A stretch of DNA of 64,000 nucleotides from NCBI GenBank assembly GCA_009746045.1, contig RPFO01000104.1, forward strand, positions 1,081,076-1,145,075. Reading direction: 5' to 3'. A program made the translations under genes and the position numbers. This document shows positions 11,632 through 23,277 of the stretch, piece after piece. The notes beneath the pieces are model-generated. The model was not told where the DNA came from and made no database searches. It saw only the letters and a list, made by a program, of their open reading frames with translations. The stretch comes from Mesostigma viride (Eukaryota; Streptophyta; Mesostigmatophyceae; Mesostigmatales; Mesostigmataceae). Numbering within the stretch: position 1 is the first letter of the stretch; every line of letters starts with the position of its first letter.

Positions 11632-12102
11632 CTGATAAAGCATGCGCCGCCATGTCTTCCTCAATAAATTGGCTGCATTGCATGCGCACGGTGACGAATG
11701 CAAGTCCGGTACAATACTGGCGCGGCGCCTAGGTGCCACTGACCAGTTGTACTACAAAGAACCCACTTGTACTGATTCTTTCGACATTGTACTACGTTTA
11801 GTAACTGTCTACTTCAACCCAGGTGGTCATACCACCTCCTAGGCAGGTTGTGCTACACCTGAACGAATCTTTACTAGCCTGAGCTAGTTTGAACTAGTTT
11901 GAAGTAGATTGTACTACCCTGTAGTACCAATGAAGTACTTTGAACTACATCCAAGTACTTGGAAACAGTCCAGAGGTCATTTGCAGGGACTTTCACCCTT
12001 TCCAGGAGCATTTCTCGCAGATCAGCCATGAGGCAGCGGCACCGACTCGCACTCCGCTCCCCTTAGTCGCAAATCAGGGAATCCAGATCGTAAGATCAAC
12101 CA
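11632..12102 (-). repeat. YR-1 A2 repeat
   Basis: 471 bp matching A1 at 17662-18132 almost perfectly (for example one A/C difference at 11802 versus 17832). It contains several short GTAGTAC and AGTTTGAACTAG motifs shared in spirit with the A repeat of YR-2. Confidence 0.9.
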
Positions 12103-12256
12103 TCCTCTGTGCATGCTTTCAGGTTCACTTTGTTTGAGAAGGCACCAGAACTTGTTTATTGCAAAATTATATGCTTAAGCCGCTTGCAGGCCTTGGTAGA
12201 CCGAGAGACTGGCAAATTGTGCGCAAGTCCCAGGCGGCTGCCACCATATAACACCC
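12103..12256 (-). repeat. YR-1 B1 repeat
   Basis: 154 bp matching B2. It is directly joined to A2, reproducing the junction expected in the circular integration intermediate. Confidence 0.88.
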
Positions 12257-12592
12257 GCATCTCCAACCTGGCCGTCCCCGGCCGCATCTGGAGTGGTTGT
12301 AGAGGGGGAAGCCCTAGCGTGGCTGCTAGAGTGCGCCTCCCCTGCACCTGTCAACGCAGGTACCCGCAGAGCCCTAGTGTATCCACTAGAGTGCGCCCCG
12401 CCGGCTCTGTCCAAGGCAGGATACGGTCGAAGGTTAGCCAAACTGGAAATCAGGATGATGGCGCGACGCCCAAAACCAGCAGGGCCCCAGCGTGTCCACT
12501 GGAGTGCGCCCTGCCGACTCCTCCAACGGAGCTGCATCGTTTTATACTGCGCCCCCCCGGCCTAGACCGGGGCAGGCGCATCCCCACACTGG

Positions 12593-15500
12593 CTACTGCC
12601 AGTGTGAACTCCACTGAGCGGGGGGGAACTCCTCAGCCAGCAACCACACCCACCGCGGCACTTGCACCGCTAGAGCACGGTGCAGGCCCACGTAGTGGTC
12701 CACCGACTTGAACTGGCGCCAACGCCCGCGCTTCTGGATGTCTGGGAGTGAAACGCCCTGCAGGTAGTCGTACGTTGCCCCACCATGTCGCATGGAGTAG
12801 GGCGGAAACATCCCCCGCAGGCCCAGAACATCCCACGCCGCGTGCCACCGACGAGAGAACTGGCTGTAGTTGAGGCTCCCAAACAAGGGCTCCTCGGGCT
12901 CCCGCCCAGCGCACAGGCGCTCGAGCACGTACAGCGAGAGGGGGTCCTGCACCACCACCGCCTGTGCACCCCCCTTGGCTGTCTTGGGATCCCGCAGAAG
13001 CAGCGCGCCCAGGCCTCGCTGCCCCAGGCGACGGTCGCCGCGCAGCGCCACGTCCCCCACTCGGAGCTTGAAGGCCTCCCCGATGCGCAGGTATTGCTGG
13101 AAAGTGATGACGCACACGGCTGCTGCCATGGGCGCCCCCTGCCAGCGGAGGATCTGCACCACCAGGTAGAGCAGCTCCCACGGCACCGGATTGGGGCTAT
13201 GGGTTTGCACGCGTCGCTGCCACCCGTACAGGAGTCGGCGGGCCTCGCGCCACCCCTGCACTTGGCTGGGGTAGTACAGTTGCAGCCCACACAGCGCCCT
13301 CATGCACATGGAACGCCCTGCTCCCCCTCCATCCTCGTAGACAGACACGAGCCACTCGCAGAACACGCTCTCCGCTTCCTCCGGCGGTACAGCACCATAG
13401 GGCTCAGCCCAAAGAAGGTACGCGATCACTGCGCGATGGTAGCTGCGCAGGGTCGCGGGCAGCACGGTGCTCTCCAGTAGCTCCTGCCGCCCTCCCGGCC
13501 CCGGGTTACTCTCCACATCGCCATCGGCGGTAAGGTCCCGCACCCACCGGCCCCGGCTGGGCGCGTCCGCGGGGTTTCGCTCCGAGCGGATGTACACCCA
13601 GTGGTACCTGGTGTTGCTGGCACAGCCCAGGGCGGCAGCGCGGCGGCACCACGTGTTGAGGCGGTAAGATGATGACCGCCCCTTCACCAGTGCGCCCAGA
13701 ACGGCGGAGCTATCCACCAGCCGTACGTGCCGTCGCCCCCACCGGGCCCGCGTGCGCAGCCCCCACTCCAGGCTCTGCACGGCTGCGCGCGCCTCTTTCT
13801 CATTGATGTGCGCACCCGCGTCCCTCCACCGGTGTTTCACCGCCACACGCCAGCGGGCGGTCGCCACCGCCCGATGTTCCCTCTCCCCCGTTCGCTCCAC
13901 ACCGACCTCTTCCGACCCGACACACAGAGTCTTCCACCCCTTCATCTCACGGCAGTTGGACAAAGCTTTCACGTCTGCCTCTGCCAGACGGGCGTACACC
14001 ACACCGGAGCCCCGGCTCGACGCGTCACTGGCCACGACGGTGGTGTCCAGCGGCTGGTTGCGCTGCGCATGCACCAGGGGAGCCAGGCAGACAGCCGCCC
14101 AGAGCTCCCGGCGCACACTTGCCCAGAGTTGGAAGCGTCCTCCCTTGCGGAGGGCCAGCACTTGGTGGAGCATCCTGTAGGCATGGAACCAGATGCTTAG
14201 CAGACTCCTGCGAAGCAGTTGGATCCATACCCAGCGTCCCAGTAGGGAGGCCAGCTCATGGTAGCTTGCTCGTCCCCGGGCCAGCACCGCCTCAGTGTCA
14301 TGGACGAGGAGGGCTAGTCGCTTCGCCGACGGCCACAAGCTCCCATCTTGGTGAAACTCGATGCCCAGGATCTCCACAGCTTGGCCCTCCCGCGCCCGCT
14401 CGACCTTTTTCTCATTCACCACCAGGCCAGCTGGCGCGTAGCACTCAGTGCATGCGCGGTCCAGCAGCGCGTTCGCCTCCGCTGCGCTGCGCGCGTGTGT
14501 GGTGCCCAGGTCGTCGATCATGACCAACTGCGCCGGCCGAGGAGGGTCCTCGGGCAGCAGCTGCCAGTCAAGCTCGGCGGCCCCCACCAACTCCATCCAC
14601 TCCCGTCCTCCCTCACGCACTGTGCGCACCCCGAGCTGATGCATCGGGACGCTCACACTCAGCCCGGGGTTCAGCTTCCCCGGCCCGAACAGGGTCTGCA
14701 TGTGCGCCACCTGCGCCAACAGGACCGAGTGGGACCACCCCATCACCAGAACACGGAACCTGGGATAGAGCCGGCGGCGCTCCCCTGGTTGGCCGACCTC
14801 GTCTGACCAGACTGGGGGCAGCGCGAACCACTTCCGCCACTCCGTTGGCACAGAGAAGCGGTAGTAGTACGTCTCCAGGTCCGTTTTACTCGAGTAGCTG
14901 GGCGCGCCCCCGGCCATCTCGGCCACCGCCCCCACATCTGGCAGGTAACAGCTGCCAGGGGTGAGGAACTTGTCGTTGCTCTGCACCATGTTGCAGATGA
15001 GTCGCTGGCGCTGGGCTGACGGGTCCACCACCCCTGGATCGCGCTTGGGCACGCCGAACAGGCCGTTGGTGACCGGTGGTTCCTCCTCGCTATACTCTGT
15101 CATCCCGGTCTCCGCCAGCCGCACGCTCAGGCGCGCGTACTCCGTGTCGCTCGCACAGCCATGCGTTACTCGCCGTCGACGCCCTGGCTGCGCTGCCTCT
15201 TCCCTCAAAATATTTTTTATATTGCCATATACCTCCCTCCACTGGGGGGGAGGCAGTCCATCAGCGGCACGCTGCCCGCCACTCCGCCCGCGGGCAGCGC
15301 AAGTCTCTCCGGGGCAATTATTTCATATTGCCCGTCGGGCCCATAGGGCCCAGACTCAACGTCATGCACCAGGTCCTCTGCCGCTACGGCTCTCAGCCGG
15401 CGCTCATGGACCTGGGCGGCAATCTCCAGCCCTTGTAGGGCCGCCTGCTGGGCCGCAGTGCAGGGGGTCACTAAGGACACCCCGCTGGTACCGCAACCCG

Positions 15501-15734
15501 CGGGCTCCTGGGCAACAGGTGCGGGCAAAGCCATCCGCATGCCACCGACAGGACCCGTTTCAGGCGGTTCCTGTGCTCCCCTCCACAACCAGTTGAGGCC
15601 ATCCACGATTCGCGCGCTGCGCAGGAGCAGGGCCCGCCGCCGCATGGCCCGCTGATACCTACGTCGGGACCGTAGGCGCGCGCGGTCGAGGGGCTTGATG
15701 GCCACCTCTGGGAGGGGGAATACACCTCGCCCTC
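12593..15734 (-). CDS. YR-1 pol: RT - RNase H - 2A - tyrosine recombinase
   Basis: The long open stretch (15208 to 12593, 871 codons) plus the preceding frame form the polymerase. RT landmarks are KTDLETYYYRF (first aspartate) and LVMIDDLG (the xxDD box, near residue 228). RNase H shows VVASDAS, NEKEARAAV, RLVDSSAV and NPADAPSRG. Directly after RNase H comes LTADGDVESNPGP (13496-13534), a perfect 2A motif. The recombinase follows, with YLRIGEAFKLRVGDV (first arginine), SMRHGGAT (second arginine/histidine), RGRW and DHYVG (likely nucleophile). The N-terminal pol segment (15734-15217) is in another frame because of a C7 run near 15250; eight C would join them. Gag ends at 15735 and the gag-pol junction mechanism is unclear. 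Confidence 0.9.
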
Positions 15735-17471
15735 TCACTTCTTCTGGGAAGAGCCCGCCACTCCTCCCTCCGCCTTGTCCTCCTTTCCTCGCGCCGACGC
15801 CAACGCATCGCGCTCCTTCTTGTGTGCCCGCAGCGCTCGTCGAGCCGCCCGCGTGCGGACACCCCCTGCCGGCCGGTAGGGCAGCATGTACCCGGACGCG
15901 TTCCAAGACCCGCTGGTCTCCACCAGCAGGAGAGCCTCCACGCAGAGCGCCAGGTACTCCACGCCCGCCAGCTCGCTGCACACGTTGGGACTGAGCTCCT
16001 TGTTGAGCGTATCCCAGACGTGGCACAGGTTCTGGGCCAGCTCCATCCTCTCCTTGGATGCCCACCCAAGTCCCGTCCCCTCCTTCTGCTGGCGCAGCAC
16101 GGGGGCCCTTTGCACGTTCAGCCAGGCCACCATGTTGCCGTTGTGGCCCTGTATGGCGGTCTCCATGTGCTTGGGGGCCGTGCGCTGGTGGTACTTGTGG
16201 TCTTCCACGTCCCACACCACGCTGAGCGCCCGCCCCGCCGGCAGGTACTCGAGCAGGTTGACCCCGCGGGTAACTGGCAGGTCGGTCAACCTCCCACCTG
16301 TGCCCCGGCCACCCGCGCGCCCTCGCCCGCTCCCCTCCGAGTCGCTGCTCGTGCTGTCGCTGGACGTGCACCGGCAGTGCCGATGCCCGCACTCCCGGCA
16401 CTTGGACCGCTTGCTCTCCCGTTTCCTCTGCCCACCTTGGGCTGCTGCGAGCGCCATGTGGTACGGGGTTCCAGCCGCTGGCACCCAGGTACCGTACGCG
16501 GTACCCGCTGGTGGGTAGGGCTGAGGCCAGGCTGCACCCATCTGCCCTGGGTAAGCGTACGCTGGGCCCTGCGTTCTTTCCACGCCTGTCGGTGTGCCCG
16601 GGTACCCATGGGGCCCGCTTGTCCACCCGGCAGGGCTGGGCCCTGCTGCCCCCGCCCCCCCCATGCGCCTCCTTCCTGCACGCTGGGTGCTGGCACCCGT
16701 ACTGCGGCTCCCAACCCCTGGGCGCCGCCAATCCCCAGCTGTTGGAAGCCCCCCATGAGGGCATTCATCTGCGCCATCATTTCGGGGCTCAGTCCCATTC
16801 CGGCCGCCCCGTCCCCCTTGGCACTGCGCGGGAGACCTGCTTTCTCCTCTTGCCTCCCCCGCGCGCGCCCGCTTTTAAAGTGCCTGAGCGTGGCACTGCA
16901 GACACCCCCTCGCCTCCCCAAAACTAGCGCCAGCCGCGTTTGCCAAGCTCCTCCCTGCATTTGCAAGCTGTTTCCTGCCATCCCCTCCGACGACAGGCGC
17001 CATATGACCAAAAACGGCGGGAAAAACGGCACCTGGTGCGCCAGCAACTGTGCTAGCACCTGGGGGGCGAAATCCCTGCGCCTGCTCCTCTTTGGCCCCC
17101 GCCAAAGCTTCCCCGACATCAGTGTCCTCCTCTGAGGAGTCCCCGTTCGGTTCCTCATCGTTTGTAATGCCTGTTGTACCTTGTGCTAACATTTTCGCCA
17201 CGTTGGCTGAAATATTTTGCGCCAGCTCCTCACGAGTGTCATACCCATTGATTTCAAACCCAAAGATCCGAAGCTTTTCTGCCAAACTTCGTAACTTGTT
17301 TTCCGAGCTACGCAACAATATTTTAGGGTATTCAGAGCCGAGTTTTGCTGCTATAAAATAGGCGACAGCTGAGGCGTTCCTGCCATGGTTCACATAGATT
17401 TCCTCCACACGACTCGCAAATCCGCGCGGTAAATCCCCCGTCTCGCTAGCGTTTTCATCCCCGCTAGCCAT
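15735..17471 (-). CDS. YR-1 gag-like ORF1 (frame-broken)
   Basis: An ATG at 17471 opens a protein beginning MASGDENAS, parallel to MASDHEDTT of YR-2. The N-terminal part (to about 17050) is acidic and helical. After frame changes the C-terminal part (16664-15735) contains a glycine/proline/tyrosine-rich stretch, a CRECGHRHCRC cysteine/histidine cluster, a serine-rich RS-like segment, and a conserved helical block (NLCHVWDTLNKELSPNVCS...VEYLALCVEALLLVE) that aligns with the C-terminal domain of the YR-2 gag. Its likely role is nucleocapsid/RNA binding. The frame breaks may be real or assembly errors. Confidence 0.65.
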
Positions 17472-17574
17472 CAAATTCGTAAAGAGGAAGTCATTAGCTG
17501 TAAAACGGATCTATTCCGAGGTAAAACGGCCAAAAGATGGCTTAGAAAACCGAAAAACGAATTTGAAAACTGAT

Positions 17575-17619
17575 CACGTCCACCAATAATTTTGCAATAA
17601 ACAAGTTCTGGTGCCTTCT

Positions 17620-17661
<42 letters not shown>
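17575..17661 (+). mobile_element. Retroposed 3' end of a YR transcript with a 40-nt poly(A) tail
   Basis: The insert reads antisense to YR-1. It holds AATAAA at 17596-17601, then the B-repeat sequence ending CTTCTC at 17620, then 40 consecutive A (17621-17660). It is flanked by CTGAT at 17570-17574 and 17662-17666, and removing it restores the GAAAACTGATAAAG sequence found at 11626. So it is a short, polyadenylated cDNA inserted with a 5-bp target duplication, probably by LINE machinery in trans. Confidence 0.75.
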
Positions 17662-17666
<5 letters not shown>

Positions 17667-18132
17667 AAAGCATGCGCCGCCATGTCTTCCTCAATAAATT
17701 GGCTGCATTGCATGCGCACGGTGACGAATGCAAGTCCGGTACAATACTGGCGCGGCGCCTAGGTGCCACTGACCAGTTGTACTACAAAGAACCCACTTGT
17801 ACTGATTCTTTCGACATTGTACTACGTTTAGTCACTGTCTACTTCAACCCAGGTGGTCATACCACCTCCTAGGCAGGTTGTGCTACACCTGAACGAATCT
17901 TTACTAGCCTGAGCTAGTTTGAACTAGTTTGAAGTAGATTGTACTACCCTGTAGTACCAATGAAGTACTTTGAACTACATCCAAGTACTTGGAAACAGTC
18001 CAGAGGTCATTTGCAGGGACTTTCACCCTTTCCAGGAGCATTTCTCGCAGATCAGCCATGAGGCAGCGGCACCGACTCGCACTGCGCTCCCCTTAGTCGC
18101 AAATCAGGGAATCCAGATCGTAAGATCAACCA
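17662..18132 (-). repeat. YR-1 A1 repeat
   Basis: 471-bp copy of A2. Its outer end AAGATCAACCA meets Copia sequence at 18133. Transcription of the element presumably begins in or near this repeat. Confidence 0.9.
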
Positions 18133-20986
18133 GCCATCACTGGGCGGTTCCCAGTACATTCTGGGCATCACTGACGACGCTACAAGGTTGCGTTGGTCTT
18201 TTCCTATGCGCCAGAAGAGTGAGGTGCCACTGCACTTCGACCGACTGCTGTCAAGGGATATCAGGCCCTACTACGACGGTTCTGTGCTTCTAAGGACCGA
18301 CAATGACGCAGTATTTCTTTCCGAGGACTTCCGCTCCCTCTGTGCTCGCCATCGAGTTCACCAAGAATTTTCCAGCCCCTACTGTCCGCAGCAAAACGGC
18401 GTTGCGGAACGCATGTGGGGTTTGGCGATGGGAATGACACTGTGCATGCTGCATTATGCTACCCTGCCCAAGACTTTCTGGGCCCTAGCTTTTGCGTGTG
18501 CTATCTACCTGCTCAATCGGCTGCCATGCGAGGCCAATGCAGACTCTGCTAGCCCTCATCGCCTTTTTCAAGGCGTTGATGCGGACCTGTCGCACTTGCG
18601 CATTTTCGGCTGCCCTGCCTACTTTCGTGTAGAAGGGCCACGTGGCAAGCTGGAGGACAAAGCCCAGGCTGGAATCTTTGTGGGCTATGACTTGGAGTCG
18701 CCTGCTTACCTGATTCTCCGCCCAGGCTCACGTGACGTTATTCGCAGGCTCCATGTGTCATTCGATGAGACTTGGCGGGCAAATTCTGCTCCCCTGCACG
18801 TCGCGAGTCCAGATGTCAACTTCCAGCTGCCGGCACCTGAGTCTCCCTCGGAATCTGGCGTGGCGCTGGTAACTTCGCCTGCACCCACTGAGCCTGCAGT
18901 GCTGCCGCCTGTCACTGCTGTGCCTGACTCGGTACCTGATGGTCACCAGGGCCAAGGCTCGCCAACAGCTGGGCACTGTCACCGGTGCAGACGGCAGTGG
19001 CAATGCTGAGCATCCTGGTCCGGGTGCTGCTCCTGACTCTGAAATTTCTGATGCGGTGCCGGACGCCGGCAACCAAGCTGCGCCCTCGGAGTTCCTGTGC
19101 CCTCGCCTGCGCCTGCGCCTCAAATTTGGAGTGCAACGGCTTTGCAGCAAGCCATCCACGCACCGCAGCGACCTTCATCTTCAGCGCCCAGCAACCAGGC
19201 AGGGGCGGATTCGGTGATAGCTGCTGCAACGATTGAGGAAAATGTTGGCGATGGCTACTGTCCCTCTAGTGACACATATGGGGCCTATGGTTGGACCTCC
19301 TTTTCTCAACGTCTTGCTTCTCCTAAGTGGGCCCGTTTTTGCCCAAATTACGCTGCTATTCGTGATGTGGTCGAGGATGTATATGCCACTAGTGTCGACC
19401 TGGACGTCCCTAAGTCTTGGCAACAAGCTCGTTCTCTTCCTGCGTGGCAGTCCGCCATGGATAGCGAGATGGCTTCTATTCGTTCTCACAAGGTTTTTTC
19501 TTTGGTGAGTAGGTCATCTCTTCCTCGTGGCACTTCGGCCCTTCCTTCCCGTTGGGTGTATGCACGTAAGTCGGATGAACGTGAGAAAGCACGTTTTGTA
19601 TGCAAGGGCTATGCCCAGCGTGAGGGTGTTGATTTTCAGGACATCTTTAGCCCCACTGTTCGTTCCTCCACAGTGCGAAAGTTGGGTGTGCAGAGGTACC
19701 AGATCCCAGGAACGAGTCATGTACCTTGGCGCAAGCTAGTGGAGATGATGCAAAGCCCCAAGATCGCTAAGGCATGGACTCTTGGCTTTGTTGCTTCTGG
19801 GCATGAGTGGATAGTTGCCAACTGTGCAGAGCCTGTGGATGTCCTCCCGGAGGATCACCAGCTGCTCAGGTTGATGTTTGTCCTCAAGCTCAAGGAGGTG
19901 GATGGCGTGCAGGTGCCACATGTAAGACCAGTTGTGACTGAGTACCATGGCACTGGACAGTTAGCAGATGAGGAGCTTTACACACCAGGGATGCTGCATG
20001 ATACATGGAGGATTTTGTTGTGCATTTACTTGTCTTTTCTGAACAAGGGGATACCCTATAGCTCTGTGTTGGTAGATTTCAAGAGGGCTTTTCTTAAGGG
20101 TGATCAGCAGGAAGCACAGGATACTTGGCGCACAATACCCCCTTTCTTTGTTAAGGTGCCTGCAGTGTGGAGGGCAGAGCTGAAGACAAGGTATCTGAGG
20201 ATTCTCAAAGGCGTGGAAGGCCTTAGATCGAGTCCCATCATCTGGAGGAAGAGCTTGGAGAAGTACCTCAGGTCTGTCTGTGGTCTCTCAGTCTCTCCAG
20301 TTGATCCTTGTCTGTTTCAGGGTAGCCATGATGGGCTGCCAGCGTTTGTCTCCCTGCATGGTGATGATCTGCATCTCCTGGGCCCTCCCACATGGCAAGA
20401 GTTGACTCTGGCCAGGATCCAGAAGCGGTTTGAACTGGGTAAGATCCAGTACATGGTTGAGAATGAGCCCATGGTGTTTTGTGGAATGCAGGCAACCTTG
20501 GTCCATCAGCAGGGTACATGGTCCATCAAGCTGGAGGGTGGTAAGGATTATCCCCAGCAGATCATAGATGCCTTGCAGGAGCCCATCACCCAGGCCAGAT
20601 GTGCAACAATACGGGGTATGTTGGCATGGCTGGCCAGCATTTGTGCTCCTGACCTGTTGGTACTGAGTCGGTTGACAGATTCCCAACTGGTTGAGGTGGG
20701 TGCTGAGAGTGTGGTAAAGGCTGTTCGCATGTCTCCCCCTCTCATGCTGGGTCCTTTGGAGTTGTACAGGCCTTTTGACATGGTGCTCTATGTGCACAGG
20801 CAGCTGCCCAGAAGCAGGGACCTTGATTATTTGTTGCTCAAGGAAATGTCTTGCTTAGCTAACATTGAACATGTGGCTGGCGTGGACAACCCTGCAGATG
20901 CTCTCACCAAGCTGGAGGAGAAAGCTGAGCTGCAATACCCTTTGCTTCGTGGGCTCATGGCCTCCAAGGGGGGAGGGCCAGAGTAG
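18133..20986 (+). CDS. Copia integrase-RT fused in frame to an HGDD-type RT/RNase H
   Basis: The frame resumes the Copia integrase in the correct phase: SLGGSQYILGITDDATR, an RTDNDAVF aspartate and SPYCPQQNGVAERMWG glutamate, then IFGCPAYFRV and FVGYD. After a frame change near 19000-19100 the Copia RT begins (WQSAMDSEMASIRSHKVF, SRWVYARKSD, GVDFQDIFSPTVRSSTVR). At about 19685, without a stop, it switches to the start of another RT, with VDFKRAFLKGD and SLHGDDLHLLGP, ending in an RNase H tail VDNPADALTKL at 20910. The second RT is homologous to that at 42778-44393, so the protein holds RT fingers from two families. The RNase H core appears deleted. Stop at 20986. Confidence 0.75.
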
Positions 20987-21935
20987 ACCAAACAGCCTTG
21001 CTCTAGGTGGGAGGCATCCCAGTGGGCTGGGCAGCCACGTGGTGGCTGACAGCAGGTCCTTCAGAGTTCAGACACACTTTGCTGGACAGGGGTCAGGGTG
21101 GAGTCACTCCCCTGGCTGAGAATTTCGCCTGGCTCTGTCATGGGGCTGCAGAAGAGTCTTAAGGACTTTGTAATGGGCCTTGGGTCTTCATGGAATGGAC
21201 CCTGCAAGGGCAGCCCAAGTGTTGGCTCTAACAGGTTGCTGTACATTTGTATACAGTATATTCTCTGTAACCAACCTGTTGCATGCTAATAATAATAAAA
21301 TCCCTGGTTGTGTGACCATGTTGCACGTGGTTGCCAGGGGCCTCACTATATGAGTTATACTTCTTTATAATAAAACATAATCTTGTTATTGTCATGTCAT
21401 GTTGTTTGTCATGGATTTGTCAGTTCCAGGAGCTGATCCAAACCTGGAGGGGGTTCGATTCCCCAGCTGACCTCAGCCTGGCATGTGTGAATCCTGAGTT
21501 TATCCCTCAGTGAGGACATGGGCTCCCCATGCGTTGGCTAACATTTGTCAGGGCTCTCTCAGTCTTTGGAAGGATTTAAAAGATAAGGGAGTATCCGTGG
21601 TGGGCGCCATATGAACGGGCGCCTGTGATAACTGGATGACCAGGAACTCACAATAGTACGTTCATGGACTCCTCTATCCAAACTCCTCTGACTAAGTGAA
21701 GACCTAACTTTAATCTACACCAGGTTCCCAAAGAAAGGGTTGGGATGACATGTGGGTCAGAGGGCAACCTTTGAACCAATGAGCAGGCCTAGCTAATATT
21801 TGGAGGCACCTCAGGTTCCAAAAGAAAAGGCAGGTCTGGTCTCTGGGAGGGATCAGATGTCTGAAGGCTTGTGGGGACAGTGGCTGATAGGTTCTCAGGC
21901 TGGTCCAAGCTCCAAAACAAGAAAGGGTTGGAGTA
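20987..21935. other. Non-coding tail downstream of the chimeric Copia
   Basis: Contains AATAATAAAA near 21288 and another AATAAAA near 21370 that could serve as poly(A) signals, but no LTR matching 9104-9899 and no gene. A purine-rich AAGGGGGGAGGG tract lies at the end of the coding region (about 20967), where a polypurine tract would sit. Confidence 0.45.
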
Positions 21936-22150
21936 AGCATATTGGGGCACCAATGTGCTAGATGGATGCAGGTTGAGGAGATCTTTCCAACGCCGTGTCA
22001 ACCGCCTAGAACAGACGAGGGATTAGAGAGATATCAGGTCCCGAAGTTCTGCCGACCGGCGGGCGAGGGTGGTGCACTCTCAGGGCATAGTGGACAGGAC
22101 ACGTGGTGCCCAGGCCGTGCCTGCACAGGTTTAGCCTGAACCCTCACGTG
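21936..22150 (+). pseudogene. Diverged Gypsy-related fragment
   Basis: This stretch aligns in reverse orientation with about 5790-6010 of the Gypsy relic, including the block encoding WTGHV and a nearby VPRPCLHRFS-like segment. No open frame survives. It is a second, more decayed copy of the region downstream of Gypsy RNase H. Confidence 0.5.
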
Positions 22151-22525
22151 ACTGGGACACAGTGTACTGAGGACGCAACGGTCCTGTGGCTAGTAGAAGC
22201 CAGTAGCCAGCCAGCAGGTCTGCAAGGATGTAAGTCCATGCAGGACTGTGGCAGGTCCTGTGCTGTCCTAGACACAGGATAGCCAGAGATTCCTGTATGC
22301 TGCCTGCAACAAGGATGCAGGGCAGCGATACGAGGCTCTGGCAAGGTAGCGTTGCACAGCGTTGCTCATGACCGAGGAACAAGGATGGAACGAGGTTGCA
22401 TATAGCTCGAGGCTCAACGAGGCAACGAGCGTCTTCACACACAAACCTTGGTCGTCACGACGAGTGGCGAGCCTATCGAGGGTCGTAGGCCTGGTGTGAG
22501 GATAAAGGTTGCTAGCCAGCAGCCT
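22151..22525. other. No recognised feature
   Basis: No reading frame or repeat that I can assign. It forms the left flank of the YR-2 insertion. Confidence 0.4.
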
Positions 22526-23034
22526 TGATTGATCTTACGATCAGGATTCCCTGATTTTGCCTGGGGGAGCGGAGGGATGGAGGTGCGCCGCTACCTTGGA
22601 GGCGCTACACCGTTGCCCAGTGGTGCAAGTCGACATGCGGGAGCCAAACGGGATGGCCACGCCCTCTCTGGAGGGTCTGACAGCCTTGGATGGGCCTCAG
22701 ATGTAGTTCGAACTAGTTCAAAGTTAGTACAGGTAGTACCATCTAGTTCAAACGAGTTCAATCTACTTCAACTAGTATCCAGGGACCCTCAAGATATGCC
22801 AGGTGGTTGCTGAACGGTTTTGGCATGACAGAACATGTGTGACATCATAAAAATGTAGTACAATGTTGAAAAAAGTAGTATCAGGGTCCTAGATCTAGTA
22901 CAGTAGTATTCTGAGGTCATTCTTACATGGAGCGCCGCGCCAGCGGGGCGCCGCACTTGCGTGTGTCACGGATGCAACGTTGATGCGATGTATTTCAAGG
23001 TGGTTATGGCTGCCAAGGCAGCTTATGAGTTTTC
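22526..23034 (+). repeat. YR-2 A1 repeat
   Basis: 509 bp, matching A2 at 28183-28700 apart from a short insertion in A2 within a CTAGTTCAAA repeat stretch. Rich in AGTTCAAA/GTAGTAC motifs. Confidence 0.9.
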
Positions 23035-23277
23035 AACACAACTAGAGCAATACTTCACCGTTTTTGACAAAGTTGGTGTCAAACTAATCGTGAGACAATA
23101 GCCGACAATATTTTGACGGTTTTCGCACCAAGTTTTGACGGGTTTGCGCAACGGGAGTAAAAGTCCGCAAGGTAGAACTGAGTGACAAATTTTTTTAGTC
23201 CGAAATTTTTCTCAGTCTCCAAGATTGTAGAATATTGAGCCTAGTTGTGAGAAATTTCTTCATCTTTGAATTCTATA

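Larger units (their letters stand above)
11425..18132 (-). mobile_element. Autonomous tyrosine-recombinase retrotransposon with split direct repeats (YR-1)
   Basis: In the sense (minus) direction the order is A1 (18132-17662), gag, pol, B1 (12256-12103), A2 (12102-11632), spacer, B2 (11578-11425). A1 equals A2 and B1 equals B2, and the B1|A2 junction is contiguous. This is the split-direct-repeat plan of PAT/Ngaro-like members of the DIRS order. Pol carries RT, RNase H and a tyrosine recombinase, with no methyltransferase seen. The target is the Copia integrase gene; flanks GATGCA and GCCATC rejoin to a continuous Copia frame and there is no target-site duplication, as expected for recombinase-mediated integration of a circle. 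Confidence 0.92.

Noticed and set aside
15822-17135. 437-codon open frame on the plus strand
   Set aside because: It is antisense to the YR-1 gag/pol region, proline/arginine-rich as expected from GC-rich antisense frames, and shows no domain.
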